DNA from: Acidovorax sp. YS12
Lineage (GTDB): Bacteria > Pseudomonadota > Gammaproteobacteria > Burkholderiales > Burkholderiaceae_C
Assembly: GCA_021496925.1 (NCBI GenBank)
Contig: CP053915.1
Location: 4,838,501-4,902,500 of the forward strand
Direction of reading: 5' to 3'
Length of the DNA: 64,000 nt
The position numbers and the translations under genes are program-made. The notes below the pieces were generated by a model. That model was not told where the DNA came from. It saw only the letters and a program-made list of their open reading frames with translations, and searched no databases. Shown here one piece after another: positions 42,528 through 51,390 of this stretch (positions are counted from its first letter, which is position 1; every line of letters starts with the position of its first letter).

Positions 42528-43301
42528 ATGAAGATCCTCATTTCCAACGATGACGGCTACCAGGCACCCGGCATCGCCGCGCTGTACGAGGCGCTGCGCA
42601 CCATCGCCGATGTCGAGGTGGTGGCGCCCGAGCACAACAACAGCGCCAAGTCCAACGCACTCACGCTGCATTCGCCGCTGTACGTGCACCGCGCCGCCAA
42701 CGGCTTTCGCTACGTGAACGGCACGCCGGCCGACTGCGTGCACATCGCCCTCACGGGGCTGCTGGGCTACCGGCCCGACCTGGTGGTCTCCGGCATCAAC
42801 AACGGCGCCAACATGGGTGACGACACCATCTATTCCGGCACCGTGGGCGCTGCCATGGAAGGCTATCTGTTCGGCATTCCGTCGATCGCCTTCTCGCAGG
42901 TGGACAAGGGCTGGGGCGAGCTGGAGTCCGCCGCACGCAAGGCGCGCGAGATCGTGCAGCAGATGCAGTCGCAGCGGCTGGTGGGCGAGTCTCCCTGGTT
43001 GCTCAATGTGAACATTCCCAATATGCCGCATGAAGCACTGCGGCCCTTGAAGCTGTGCCGCCTGGGGCGCCGCCATGCGGCAGAGCGCGTGATCACGCAG
43101 GAGAGCCCGCGCGGCGAGGTGATGTACTGGATTGGCGGGGCGGGCGCTGCCAAGGACGCCGCAGAGGGCACCGACTTCCATGCCACGGCCCAGGGCCATG
43201 TGGCCATGACGCCGCTGAAGGTGGACCTGACCGACCACGACCATCTGGCCTACTGGGCGCAGACGGCGGCGCGCCTGGCCGCCGGTGCGGCAACCGCGTG
43301 A
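42528..43301 (+). CDS. surE: 5'-nucleotidase SurE
   Basis: SurE is a metal-dependent nucleoside 5'-monophosphatase linked to stationary-phase survival. The 257-residue chain opens with MKILISNDDGYQAPGI, carrying the metal-binding Asp8-Asp9, followed by VVAPEHNNSAKSNALTL, VVSGINNGANMGDD and YSGTVGAAMEG. The C-terminal part has LLNVNIPN and TDFHATAQGHVAMTPLKVDL. A TACAAT hexamer (42500-42505) is a possible -10 in the divergent gap. The gene overlaps pcm by one base (TGATG), so surE-pcm-nlpD form an operon. Confidence 0.96.
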   Translation: MKILISNDDGYQAPGIAALYEALRTIADVEVVAPEHNNSAKSNALTLHSPLYVHRAANGFRYVNGTPADCVHIALTGLLGYRPDLVVSGINNGANMGDDTIYSGTVGAAMEGYLFGIPSIAFSQVDKGWGELESAARKAREIVQQMQSQRLVGESPWLLNVNIPNMPHEALRPLKLCRLGRRHAAERVITQESPRGEVMYWIGGAGAAKDAAEGTDFHATAQGHVAMTPLKVDLTDHDHLAYWAQTAARLAAGAATA

Positions 43302-44071
43302 TGCAGCCGCGCCGCCCGGGTTTTCCTGCGCGCCTGCCCTCGGCGGCGCCTGCCGCAGCGCCGCGTCCCGCGGGCCAGCCGGTGGCGCTGCGGCCCCCGG
43401 CGCCCGCGCCCCAGGGCGTGGGCCTGGACTCCGCCGCCGTGCGCGCGCGCATGGTGCAGCGGCTGGCGGCGGGCGGCATCACGGCGCCCGCCGTGCTGCA
43501 GGCCCTGCGCGATGTGGAGCGCCATCGCTTCGTCGACAGCGCCCTGGTGAACCAGGCGTACGAGGACACCAGCCTGCCCATCGGGCTGGGGCAGACGATC
43601 TCCAAGCCCAGTGTGGTGGCGCGCATGCTGCAACTGCTCCTGGGAGCGCCTTGTGCCGCGGCTGGCCTGGGGCGTGTGCTGGAGATCGGTACGGGGTGCG
43701 GCTACCAGGCGGCAGTCCTGGGGCGCATCGCCCGGGAGGTGTATTCGATGGAGCGGCTGCGCGGCCTGCACGAGCGCGCGCGCGCCAACCTGCGCCCCCT
43801 GCGCCTGGCGAATGTGCATCTGATCTTTGGCGATGGCATGGCGGGCTATGGGCCAGGGGCGCCCTATGCCGCGATCATCGCGGCGGCGGGCGGCGAGGCC
43901 GTGCCTGGCGCCTGGTATGGCCAGTTGGCCGTTGGCGGGCGTCTGGTTGCGCCGATGGCCCTTGGTGGCGGGCAGCAGGCCCTGCTGGTGGTCGACAAGA
44001 CGGAGCAGGGCTTCAAGGAGAGCGTGCTCGAGGCCGTGCATTTTGTCCCTTTAAAATCGGGAGTTGCCTGA
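43301..44071 (+). CDS. pcm: Protein-L-isoaspartate O-methyltransferase
   Basis: Pcm methylates isoaspartyl residues in damaged proteins using S-adenosylmethionine and so starts their repair. The 256-residue chain has an N-terminal Pro/Ala-rich extension of about 40 residues that the shorter enzymes lack, then the core VRARMVQRLAAGGITAPAVL, FVDSALVNQAYEDTSLPIGL, GQTISKPSVVARMLQLL, the SAM motif VLEIGTGCGYQAAVLGRIA, and YSMERLRGLHERARANL. ATG 43301 shares its first base with the surE stop. The following nlpD starts 12 bases later. Confidence 0.94.
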   Translation: MQPRRPGFPARLPSAAPAAAPRPAGQPVALRPPAPAPQGVGLDSAAVRARMVQRLAAGGITAPAVLQALRDVERHRFVDSALVNQAYEDTSLPIGLGQTISKPSVVARMLQLLLGAPCAAAGLGRVLEIGTGCGYQAAVLGRIAREVYSMERLRGLHERARANLRPLRLANVHLIFGDGMAGYGPGAPYAAIIAAAGGEAVPGAWYGQLAVGGRLVAPMALGGGQQALLVVDKTEQGFKESVLEAVHFVPLKSGVA

Positions 44072-44083
44072 AAAGGATTGCTT

Positions 44084-44947
44084 ATGTTGGTATCGCGTGG
44101 TCTTGTGGGTTGGGGGGCTGTGGTGTTGGCCGGGTTGCTGATGGCCGGTTGCGGGACTTCGCTCAACAGGGCCCCTGTGGAGGATCGGGGAACGTCGGCG
44201 GGCGCGGTGCCGTCCGCCACGCCGGGCACCGTGGTCGAGGCCCCGAAGCCGCTGCCCGGGGCTGAGAATGCGGGCAAGCCCGGCTACTACAGCGTCAGGC
44301 CCGGGGATACGCTGATCCGTATCGGCCTGGAAAACGGCCAGTCCTGGAAGGACATCGCGCGCTGGAACAACCTGGAAAACCCGAACCTGATCGAGGTGGG
44401 GCAGGTTTTGCGCGTTGTTCCGCCAGGCTCCGCGGTGGCGGCTGCTCCCGTGGCGCCTGCGGTCACGGGGGATTCCGGTGTCGTGACGCGCCCGGTATCG
44501 TCGTCCAGCGTGGCTCCCAGCACGGCTGCGTCGGCTCCGGCCGCAGTGCCCGCGCCGGCACCTGCCGCCGCAGGGGATGACGGCCTGGGCTTCATCTGGC
44601 CGGCGGCCGGCAGCCTGCTCGCGGGCTTCGACGAAGCGCGCAACAAGGGCTACGACATTGGCGGCAAGGCCGGCGACCCGGTGCTGGCCGCGGCGGATGG
44701 CCGCGTGGTGTACGCGGGTGCCGGGCTGCGCGGCTATGGCAACCTGGTCATCCTCAAGCACAACAACACCTACCTGACCGCCTATGCGCATAACCAGACG
44801 CTGCTGGTCAAGGAAGACCAGTCCGTGCGCAAGGGCCAGAAAATCGCCGAAATGGGCAGCACCGACGCCGACCGCGTGAAGCTCCACTTCGAGATCCGCC
44901 GCCAGGGCAAGCCGGTCGATCCGTCGCGCTACCTGCCGTCCCGTTGA
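44084..44947 (+). CDS. nlpD: NlpD-type LysM/M23 lipoprotein
   Basis: NlpD is an envelope lipoprotein that activates amidases during cell division. The signal peptide ends in the lipobox LLMAGC. A LysM domain (YYSVRPGDTLIRIGLENGQS, about residues 68-112) is followed by an Ala/Pro/Ser linker and an M23 domain (about residues 172-280, NKGYDIGGKAGDPVLAAADG, VKLHFEIRRQGKPVDPSRYL). The peptidase ligands are degenerate: the first His of HxxxD and the first His of HLHF are absent, as in the non-catalytic E. coli protein. ATG 44084 follows an AAAAGGA site. In many proteobacteria rpoS follows nlpD; here an rluD-like gene does. Confidence 0.93.
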   Translation: MLVSRGLVGWGAVVLAGLLMAGCGTSLNRAPVEDRGTSAGAVPSATPGTVVEAPKPLPGAENAGKPGYYSVRPGDTLIRIGLENGQSWKDIARWNNLENPNLIEVGQVLRVVPPGSAVAAAPVAPAVTGDSGVVTRPVSSSSVAPSTAASAPAAVPAPAPAAAGDDGLGFIWPAAGSLLAGFDEARNKGYDIGGKAGDPVLAAADGRVVYAGAGLRGYGNLVILKHNNTYLTAYAHNQTLLVKEDQSVRKGQKIAEMGSTDADRVKLHFEIRRQGKPVDPSRYLPSR

Positions 44948-44958
44948 GCGGCGTGGAG

Positions 44959-45969
44959 ATGGCTGCGGCCCTGCCCCCTGGCTGGCAAGAGCCGGGGGAA
45001 GAAGAGCAGGGGCCCGAGTCCTCCGAGGCCGAGGTTCGCAGCCTGTCCGTCGGTGCCGGCCAGCATGGGGGGCGCCTGGACAAGGCGCTGGCCGAGCTGG
45101 TGCCGGAGCTGTCCCGCAGCTATTTGCAGCAGTTGCTGGCGCAGGGGCTGGTGTGTCTCAATGGCGCGGCGTCGTGCAAGCCCGCGCACAAGGTCAAGGC
45201 GGGCGATGCCCTGGTGGTGGAGATCCGGCCCACGCAGCAAAGCCAGGCGTTCAAGCCCGAGGCCGTGCCGGTGCCGGTGGTGTTCGAGGATGCCCACCTG
45301 CTGGTCGTCAACAAACCGGCGGGCCTGGTGGTGCATCCGGCGCCAGGCCACTGGAGCGGCACGCTGCTCAATGGCCTCATGGGGCGTGATCCGAAAGCCA
45401 TGCTCCTGCCGCGCGCGGGTATCGTGCACCGGCTGGACAAGGACACCAGTGGCCTGATGGTGGTGGCGCGTGAACGTGCCACGATGGACGCCTTGGTGCG
45501 CTTGATCGCACAGCGCCAGGTCAGCCGCCAGTACCTGGCGCTGGGGCATCGCGCCTGGCAGGGGGGCAGCCTGCGCACGGTCGATGCGGCGGTGGGGCGC
45601 GATCCGCGCAATCGCCTGCGCATGGCGGTCGTCGATCTGGCGCAGCATGCGGGCAAGCCGGCGCGCACCGATTTCGAGTGTCTGGCGGGGAGCGATCTGG
45701 GGTGTTTCGTGCGCTGCACGCTGCACACCGGACGCACGCACCAGATCCGCGTGCACATGGCCTCCATGGGCCACCCCCTCGTGGCGGATGCGCTGTATGG
45801 CGGCGGCGTGGCGGCGGGCATGGCGCGCCAGGCGCTGCACGCCTACCGCCTAGCTTTCGTCCATCCCGTGACGGGGCAGCCGCTGGAGTTCCATGCGCCG
45901 TTGCCCGGGGACATGCAGCAGGCCTTGCTGCAATGGGGCCTGGGCTACAATCCCGATCCAGCGGCTTGA
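44959..45969 (+). CDS. rluD: 23S rRNA pseudouridine synthase, RluD-like
   Basis: RluD makes pseudouridines in helix 69 of 23S rRNA. The 336-residue protein has an S4 RNA-binding region (GGRLDKALAELVPELSRSYL, about residues 37-60), the RluA-family core (EDAHLLVVNKPAGLVVHPAP), and the catalytic motif GIVHRLDKDTSGLMVVARER with its aspartate, then YLALGHR and TGRTHQIRVHMASMGHPLVA. The start is uncertain: ATG 44959 is chosen, but TTG 44944 and GTG 44953 lie in the same frame. It follows nlpD by about 11 bases and is probably in the same operon. RluC/RluA substrates cannot be excluded. Confidence 0.93.
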   Translation: MAAALPPGWQEPGEEEQGPESSEAEVRSLSVGAGQHGGRLDKALAELVPELSRSYLQQLLAQGLVCLNGAASCKPAHKVKAGDALVVEIRPTQQSQAFKPEAVPVPVVFEDAHLLVVNKPAGLVVHPAPGHWSGTLLNGLMGRDPKAMLLPRAGIVHRLDKDTSGLMVVARERATMDALVRLIAQRQVSRQYLALGHRAWQGGSLRTVDAAVGRDPRNRLRMAVVDLAQHAGKPARTDFECLAGSDLGCFVRCTLHTGRTHQIRVHMASMGHPLVADALYGGGVAAGMARQALHAYRLAFVHPVTGQPLEFHAPLPGDMQQALLQWGLGYNPDPAA

Positions 45970-46054
45970 CGCGTACCGCCAAACCCTCCTCGCCTGTGAC
46001 CTGGCTTCCAGCACCGCATCGCCGTTTCGCCGAGTGCTGACGTACCGAATCCTT

Positions 46055-46100
46055 CTTTTTGATTGCTGGCGCCGCACTGCCTGTGCAAGGCGCCGTTTGC
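46055..46100 (+). repeat. Degenerate copy of dispersed intergenic repeat
   Basis: The sequence tttttgattgctggcgccgc then actgcctgtgcaaggcgccg follows the family outline (ttgat-gct-ggcgc...caaggcgcc) with altered arms. It lies in the 148-base gap between the rluD-like gene and scpB. Confidence 0.4.
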
Positions 46101-46117
46101 CCGGAAACCTCTGAACC

Positions 46118-46753
46118 ATGAACTCGGTGGATGCCAAGAGGATCCTTGAGACCGCGTTGATCTGCGCCCCGCAGCCCGTGAGCGTGCGTGACCTGCGCAT
46201 GCTGTTCAACGACATGCTCGGTGCAGACAGCATCAAGGCGCTTTTGCAGGAGTTGCGGCAGGACTGGATGCAGAAGGGAGTGGAGCTGGTGTGCGTGGCC
46301 AGTGGCTGGCGTTTCCAGAGCAGGCCCGAGATGCGCGAGTACCTTGACCGGCTGCATCCCGAAAAGCCGCCGCGCTATACGCGCGCCACGCTGGAGACGC
46401 TGGCCATCATCGCTTACCGCCAGCCGGTGACGCGGGGCGACATCGAGGACATTCGCGGCGTGACGGTGAACAGTCTCATCATCAAGCAACTGGAAGACCG
46501 CGGTTGGGTGGAAGTGATCGGCCACCGCGAGACGGTGGGGCGGCCTGCGCTGTTCGCCACCACCCGCCAATTCCTCGATGACCTGGGGCTGCAGTCGCTC
46601 AACCAGCTGCCCATGCTGGAAGACACGCGCGCGCAGGCCGGGGCGCTGCAAGCGCTTGGCGCGCCCGAGGGAGAGCCTTTGGCGGGCGAGCTTTTTGAAA
46701 CTTCTTTGAACGAACAGGGTGCCGCCGAGGGTGGCGCAGCAACTCAGCCATGA
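46118..46753 (+). CDS. scpB: Chromosome segregation protein ScpB
   Basis: ScpB is the winged-helix kleisin-associated subunit of the SMC-ScpA-ScpB condensin. The 211-residue chain matches the family: KRILETALICAPQPVSVRDL, GVELVCVASGWRFQSRPEM, RATLETLAIIAYRQPVTRGD, IEDIRGVTVNSLIIKQLEDR, and GRPALFATTRQFLDDLGL. A C-terminal extension of about 40 Ala/Glu-rich residues follows. Its stop overlaps the rluB start by four bases (ATGA). The scpB-rluB pairing is conserved in many proteobacteria; scpA is not in this window. Confidence 0.95.
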   Translation: MNSVDAKRILETALICAPQPVSVRDLRMLFNDMLGADSIKALLQELRQDWMQKGVELVCVASGWRFQSRPEMREYLDRLHPEKPPRYTRATLETLAIIAYRQPVTRGDIEDIRGVTVNSLIIKQLEDRGWVEVIGHRETVGRPALFATTRQFLDDLGLQSLNQLPMLEDTRAQAGALQALGAPEGEPLAGELFETSLNEQGAAEGGAATQP

Positions 46754-47958
46754 ATGACAACACCCCCACCGACGCTGTAGAAACGGACGCGCCAACCGGG
46801 CCTGCCAAGGCGGATGCGCGGCAGGCGCCGCGCAAGAAGGCGCCCCGGCCCGCCGCTGCGGCTGTGCCCGATGGCTACCAGTTTGCCGACGTGGTTTCTG
46901 GCGCCTTCGATGAGGACGAAGGGCGGGCCGATGTGCCCGTGCCCAAGCGGGTGCTTTTGCCGCAGCCCGAGACGCCGAAGCTGCACAAGGTGCTGGCCCA
47001 GGCCGGGCTGGGCTCGCGCATCGAGATGGAGCAGATGATCCTGGAAGGACGCATCTCGGTGAACAACGAGCCCGCCCATGTCGGGCAGCGCGTGCAGTAT
47101 GGCGACCAGGTCAAGGTCAACGGCAAGCCGATCCGTTTCCGCATCGAGCCGCCGCCCGTGCGCGTGATCGCTTACCACAAGCCGGTGGGCGAGGTGGTGA
47201 CGCACGACGACCCGCAGAACCGCCCCACGGTGTTCCGCAGGCTGCCACGCCTGGTGCAGGGCAAATGGCAGTCGGTGGGGCGGCTGGACCTGAATACCGA
47301 AGGCCTGCTGCTGTTCACCAGTTCGGGCGATCTGGCCAACAAGCTGATGCACCCGCGCTTCGGCCTGGAGCGTGAGTACGCGGTGCGCGTGCTCGGCGCC
47401 TTGAGCGATGAGGAGCGCCAGACGCTGCTCGATGGCGTGCAGCTCGACGATGGCCCGGCCGCGTTCGGCTCCATCGAGGACGGCGGCGGCGAGGGCGCCA
47501 ACCGCTGGTACCGCGTCACCATCTCCGAGGGGCGCAACCGGGAAGTGCGCCGTCTCTTCGAGGCCGTGGGCCATGCGGTGAGCCGGCTCATCCGCATCCG
47601 CTACGGCGCCATGCTGCTGCCGCGCGGCCTCAAGCGCGGTGCGTGGATGGAGCTGGACGAGCAGGACATCCGCGCGCTCATGGCGGCGGCGGGCATGCAG
47701 GAGCGGCCACGCGCAGCGCAGGGGCAGGGTGCCGGCCGCGGCCGGCGTGCGGGAGCCGCTCCGCGCGGCCCAGGCGGGGCAGCGGGCGCGCGCAAGGCGC
47801 AGGGCGCTTCGCAGAATGCGCCGCAGCGTGGCCGGGGTCCGGGCGGTGGCGCGCAGCCCGATCCCATGAAGACTTCGCTGGGATACATCGGGGCCGACAG
47901 CCTTTCACGCCAGCGGCAGGGGCAGAAACGCAACGCCCCCCGCAGGGGCGGGCGCTGA
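46750..47958 (+). CDS. rluB: 23S rRNA pseudouridine 2605 synthase RluB-like
   Basis: RluB modifies U2605 of 23S rRNA. The 402-residue protein has a charged N-terminal extension (about residues 1-70), an S4 domain (KLHKVLAQAGLGSRIEMEQM, about 77-96), then the RsuA-family core: YHKPVGEVVTHDDPQNRPT, VGRLDLNTEGLLLFTSSGDL with the catalytic aspartate, and EGRNREVRRLFEAVGHAVSR. A long Arg/Gly/Ala/Gln-rich C-terminal tail (about residues 318-402) is probably disordered and RNA-binding. It is translationally coupled to scpB. Confidence 0.94.
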   Translation: MNDNTPTDAVETDAPTGPAKADARQAPRKKAPRPAAAAVPDGYQFADVVSGAFDEDEGRADVPVPKRVLLPQPETPKLHKVLAQAGLGSRIEMEQMILEGRISVNNEPAHVGQRVQYGDQVKVNGKPIRFRIEPPPVRVIAYHKPVGEVVTHDDPQNRPTVFRRLPRLVQGKWQSVGRLDLNTEGLLLFTSSGDLANKLMHPRFGLEREYAVRVLGALSDEERQTLLDGVQLDDGPAAFGSIEDGGGEGANRWYRVTISEGRNREVRRLFEAVGHAVSRLIRIRYGAMLLPRGLKRGAWMELDEQDIRALMAAAGMQERPRAAQGQGAGRGRRAGAAPRGPGGAAGARKAQGASQNAPQRGRGPGGGAQPDPMKTSLGYIGADSLSRQRQGQKRNAPRRGGR

Positions 47959-48057
47959 TCCGGCATGCCCGGGCTGGCGGGCCGGGAACCGTGGGCCCGT
48001 TAGAATTGAAGGTTTTGTCTATCGGGCAAAAAAACCGAAACTCATAGGAAATTGAAA

Positions 48058-48483
48058 ATGGCTATCGAACGTACCCTCTCCATCATCAAGCCTGACGCTG
48101 TCGCCAAGAATGTGATCGGCCAGATCTACGCACGCTTCGAGGCCGCCGGCCTGAAGGTCGTGGCGGCCCGCATGGTGCACCTGTCGCGCCTGGAGGCCGA
48201 GCAGTTCTATGGCGTGCACAAGGAGCGTCCTTTCTTCAAGGACCTGGTGGACTTCATGATCTCCGGCCCGGTGATGGTGCAGGCTTTGGAAGGCGAGAAC
48301 GCCATCCTGAAGAACCGCGAGCTGATGGGCGCCACCGACCCCAAGAAGGCTGAGCCCGGCACGATCCGCGCCGATTTCGCCGACAGCATCGACGCCAATG
48401 CCGTGCACGGCTCCGACGCGGCGGAAACGGCTGCCGTGGAAGTGGCCTTCTTCTTCCCCGGCCTGAACATCTACTCGCGTTGA
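48058..48483 (+). CDS. ndk: Nucleoside diphosphate kinase
   Basis: Ndk balances NTP and dNTP pools by phosphotransfer through a phosphohistidine. The 141-residue chain shows AIERTLSIIKPDAVAKNVIG, the active-site region DANAVHGSDAAETAAVEVAF with the phosphorylated histidine, and the C-terminal FFFPGLNIYSR. ATG 48058 is used; the TTG at 48052 would add two residues. The gap before it (47959-48057) carries a TAGAAT -10-like hexamer near 48001. The order ndk-rlmN-pilF is conserved in beta- and gammaproteobacteria. Confidence 0.97.
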   Translation: MAIERTLSIIKPDAVAKNVIGQIYARFEAAGLKVVAARMVHLSRLEAEQFYGVHKERPFFKDLVDFMISGPVMVQALEGENAILKNRELMGATDPKKAEPGTIRADFADSIDANAVHGSDAAETAAVEVAFFFPGLNIYSR

Positions 48484-48524
48484 GCATGTTTCCCGTGCCA
48501 TGTGGCACGGGCGCATGACAGGGC

Positions 48525-49643
48525 ATGACGACCAATCTCCTCGACTTCGATCTCGACGGACTGGCCGCCTTTTGCGAGGGGCTGGGGGAGAAGCGTTTTC
48601 GTGCCACGCAGCTGTTCCGCTGGATTCACCAGCGTGGCGCGCACGATTTCGGCCAGATGAGCGATCTGGCCAAGTCGTTGCGCGAGAAACTCAAGGATCG
48701 CGCCTGCATCACCGGCCTGCCCGTACTGACGGAGCAGGCCTCGGCGGATGGCACGGTCAAGTGGCTTTTCGACGTCGGCGGCGGCAATGCCGTCGAAGCC
48801 GTTTTCATTCCCGAAGACGACCGGGGTACGCTGTGCGTGTCCTCCCAGGCCGGCTGCGCCGTGGGCTGCCGTTTTTGCTCGACCGGGCACCAGGGCTTTA
48901 GCCGCAACCTCACCACCGGCGAGATCCTGGCCCAGCTGTGGTATGCCGAGCACCACCTGCGCCAGCGCCTGGGTGGCAGCGAGCGCGTGATCTCCAACGT
49001 CGTCATGATGGGCATGGGTGAGCCGCTGCAGAACTACGGTGCCCTGGTGCCGGCCTTGCGGGTAATGCTGGACGACCACGGCTATGGCTTGTCGCGCCGC
49101 CGCGTGACCGTTTCCACCTCGGGCGTGGTACCGATGATGGACCGGCTGGCGCTCGACTGTCCGGTGGCCCTGGCGGTGTCACTGCACGCGCCCAATGATG
49201 CGTTGCGCGACCACCTGGTGCCGCTCAACCGCAAGTACCCGCTGGAAGAATTGCTCCAGGCCTGCATTCGCTACCTGGACCATGCGCCGCGGGACTTCAT
49301 CACCTTTGAATACTGCATGCTCGACGGAGTCAACGACCAGCCCGAGCATGCCCATCAGTTGATCCGGCTTGTGCGCAGCCATGCCCAGGGCAAGGCCTGG
49401 TGCAAGTTCAATCTGATCCCTTTCAACCCTTTCCCGGCGTCGGGCCTGTTGCGCTCCCCGCTGCAACGGGTGGCCGAGTTCGCCAGGCTGCTCAGTGAGG
49501 CGGGCATCGTCACCACGGTGCGCAAGACGCGGGGCGACGACATCGACGCGGCCTGCGGCCAGTTGGCGGGGGACGTGAAGGACAGGACGCGCGCCGCCGA
49601 GCGCATGGCGCGGCGGCGCACGATTGAAATCAAGCCGGTTTAG
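48525..49643 (+). CDS. rlmN: Dual-specificity rRNA/tRNA adenine-C2 methyltransferase RlmN
   Basis: RlmN is a radical-SAM enzyme that methylates A2503 of 23S rRNA and A37 of some tRNAs. The 372-residue chain has FRATQLFRWIHQRGAHDFGQ near the N-terminus, the radical-SAM cluster motif in QAGCAVGCRFCSTGHQGFSR (C-x3-C-x2-C), and VVMMGMGEPLQNYGALVPAL. The conserved EYCMLDGVNDQPEHAHQL and KFNLIPFNPFP follow. The two accessory catalytic cysteines of the family should lie at YCMLDG and in the C-terminal AACGQL. It lies 41 bases after ndk and 33 before pilF. Confidence 0.96.
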   Translation: MTTNLLDFDLDGLAAFCEGLGEKRFRATQLFRWIHQRGAHDFGQMSDLAKSLREKLKDRACITGLPVLTEQASADGTVKWLFDVGGGNAVEAVFIPEDDRGTLCVSSQAGCAVGCRFCSTGHQGFSRNLTTGEILAQLWYAEHHLRQRLGGSERVISNVVMMGMGEPLQNYGALVPALRVMLDDHGYGLSRRRVTVSTSGVVPMMDRLALDCPVALAVSLHAPNDALRDHLVPLNRKYPLEELLQACIRYLDHAPRDFITFEYCMLDGVNDQPEHAHQLIRLVRSHAQGKAWCKFNLIPFNPFPASGLLRSPLQRVAEFARLLSEAGIVTTVRKTRGDDIDAACGQLAGDVKDRTRAAERMARRRTIEIKPV

Positions 49644-49676
49644 CGGTTCGTACCGCAGTTATCGAGGAGGCTCTGC

Positions 49677-50501
49677 ATGATGGGAACGGTTGTGGATTGG
49701 CTGCAGCGGGGCCGCTGGGGCCTTGTGGCCGGTGGCATGGCGCTGGCGGTCCTGGCCGGTTGCGCAACGCCTGGGGGCACCGCCTCGAGCGATGGCTCCG
49801 ATATCGTGACGGCCTCCGACGAGACGGAAACCCACCGCCGCGCCCGCATCCGTTTGGAGCTGGCTGCCAGTTATTTCGAGCGCAGCCAGCTCACGGTGGC
49901 CCTGGACGAGATCAGGCGCGCCCTGGCCATCGAGCCCAACTATGCCGATGCGTTCAATCTGCGCGGCCTGGTCTTCATGCGCATGGACGACCTCGGCCTG
50001 GCCGAAGAAAGCTTCCGGCGCGCCATGGCGCTGCGCCCCTCCGATCCCGATGTGGCGCACAACTATGGCTGGCTGCTGTGCCAGCAGAAGAAATTCGCCG
50101 AGGCCGACCAGCACTTCGAGCGTGCCCTGGCCCAGCGCAACTACACCGCGCGCAGCAAGACCTACATGGCGCAGGGTTTGTGCCATGACGCCGCGGGCCA
50201 GGCCGGTCTCGCCGAGCAGTCCTTGCTGAAATCCTACGAACTCGATCCCGGCAATCCGGTCGTGGCCTACAACCTGGCGCTGCTGCTGCAGCGCCGGGGC
50301 GATTTGACGCGCGCGCAGTTCTATATCCGGCGCTTGAACAACAGCGAGCTGGCGAATGCCCAGTCGCTGTGGCTGGGCATCAAGATCGAGCGTGCCCTGG
50401 GCAGCGACGTGGCCATGCGCCAACTGGGCGAGCAGCTGCAAAAGCGTTTCCCGGAGTCGCGCGAACTCGGCGCCTACAAGCGGAGGGCGTTCGATGAATG
50501 A
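49677..50501 (+). CDS. pilF: Type IV pilus biogenesis lipoprotein PilF/PilW
   Basis: PilF is a TPR lipoprotein (pilotin) needed for outer-membrane assembly of the type IV pilus secretin PilQ. The 274-residue chain has a lipoprotein signal with lipobox VLAGC, then several TPR units: RIRLELAASYFERSQLTVAL, IEPNYADAFNLRGLVFMRMD, LRPSDPDVAHNYGWLLCQQK and LDPGNPVVAYNLALLLQRRG. The last residues include LQKRFPESRELGAYKR. ATG 49677 or the adjacent ATG 49680 could be used. The next gene begins before its stop, giving translational coupling. Confidence 0.93.
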   Translation: MMGTVVDWLQRGRWGLVAGGMALAVLAGCATPGGTASSDGSDIVTASDETETHRRARIRLELAASYFERSQLTVALDEIRRALAIEPNYADAFNLRGLVFMRMDDLGLAEESFRRAMALRPSDPDVAHNYGWLLCQQKKFAEADQHFERALAQRNYTARSKTYMAQGLCHDAAGQAGLAEQSLLKSYELDPGNPVVAYNLALLLQRRGDLTRAQFYIRRLNNSELANAQSLWLGIKIERALGSDVAMRQLGEQLQKRFPESRELGAYKRRAFDE

Positions 50502-51390
50502 CACCACGACCCACGAAGGCCAGACGGGTGCCAGCGCGGGTGCGTTGCTGCGCCAGGCGCGCCAGGCCGCGGGCATGGACATCGCGGTGCTGGCGAGTGC
50601 GCTGAAGGTGCCGGTCAGCAAGCTCCAGGCGCTGGAAAACGACGACTTCGCCGTGCTGCCCGACGCGGTGTTCGCGCGTGCCTTGGCGTCCAGTGTGTGC
50701 CGCACGCTGAAGGTCGATCCCGCTCCGGTGCTGGGGCAGTTGCCTCAGAGCCAGGCGCCGCGCCTGGTGGGCGAGAAGGACGGCCTGAATGCGAAGTTCA
50801 AGGACCCCCAGGACAAGGCGCCGCCCTTGCGGCTGCCCGCGGCCTCGCGGGGCGTGAGCCTGGCGGTGCTGGTGCTGCTGGCCGGGGCGGCCGCGGTGTA
50901 TTTCCTGCCCAGCGGCATGCTGGAGTTCGATTGGGCGCGCACCCCCGCGCCGGAGCCGGTGCATGCCGTGGCCGAGGCGTCCCGGGAGGGCGCTGCCGTT
51001 GCGGAGGCCACGCAAGACGCGGGGCCGGCCGTGCCGGCACAGCCGCCGGCCAGTGACTTGCCGCTGGCCGCGCCAGCGGCCCCGGCATCGCACGCGACGG
51101 TGGCGCCCATGGCGGCCGCCAGCGTGGCGCCTGCGACTGTTGCGGCGGCTTCCTCGGCGGTGCTGGAGTTCCGTGCCAACGCGGAATCCTGGGTGCAGGT
51201 GCGGGATGCCTCGGGCACGGTGGTGTTCGAGCGCACCCTGAGGGCCGGCGAGTCGGCCCAGGCGCCGGGCAAGCCGCCGCTGGCCGTGGTGGTGGGCAAG
51301 GCCAACGCCACCGAGGTGGTGGTGCGCGGCGTGCCGTTCGACCTGGCTGCAGTCGCGCGCGAGAACGTCGCGCGCTTTGAGGTGAAATAG
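50494..51390 (+). CDS. RodZ-like helix-turn-helix membrane protein
   Basis: RodZ links the MreB cytoskeleton to the cell-wall machinery. The 298-residue protein has an N-terminal HTH_25 domain (GALLRQARQAAGMDIAVLAS, LKVPVSKLQALENDDFAVLP), a single transmembrane helix near residues 124-144 (SLAVLVLLAGAAAVYFLP), a long Ala/Pro-rich periplasmic linker, and a C-terminal DUF4115 domain (VLEFRANAESWVQVRDASGT, PLAVVVGKANATEVVVRG). It overlaps pilF by eight bases and ispG by one, matching the conserved pilF-rodZ-ispG order. Confidence 0.92.
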   Translation: MNDTTTHEGQTGASAGALLRQARQAAGMDIAVLASALKVPVSKLQALENDDFAVLPDAVFARALASSVCRTLKVDPAPVLGQLPQSQAPRLVGEKDGLNAKFKDPQDKAPPLRLPAASRGVSLAVLVLLAGAAAVYFLPSGMLEFDWARTPAPEPVHAVAEASREGAAVAEATQDAGPAVPAQPPASDLPLAAPAAPASHATVAPMAAASVAPATVAAASSAVLEFRANAESWVQVRDASGTVVFERTLRAGESAQAPGKPPLAVVVGKANATEVVVRGVPFDLAAVARENVARFEVK

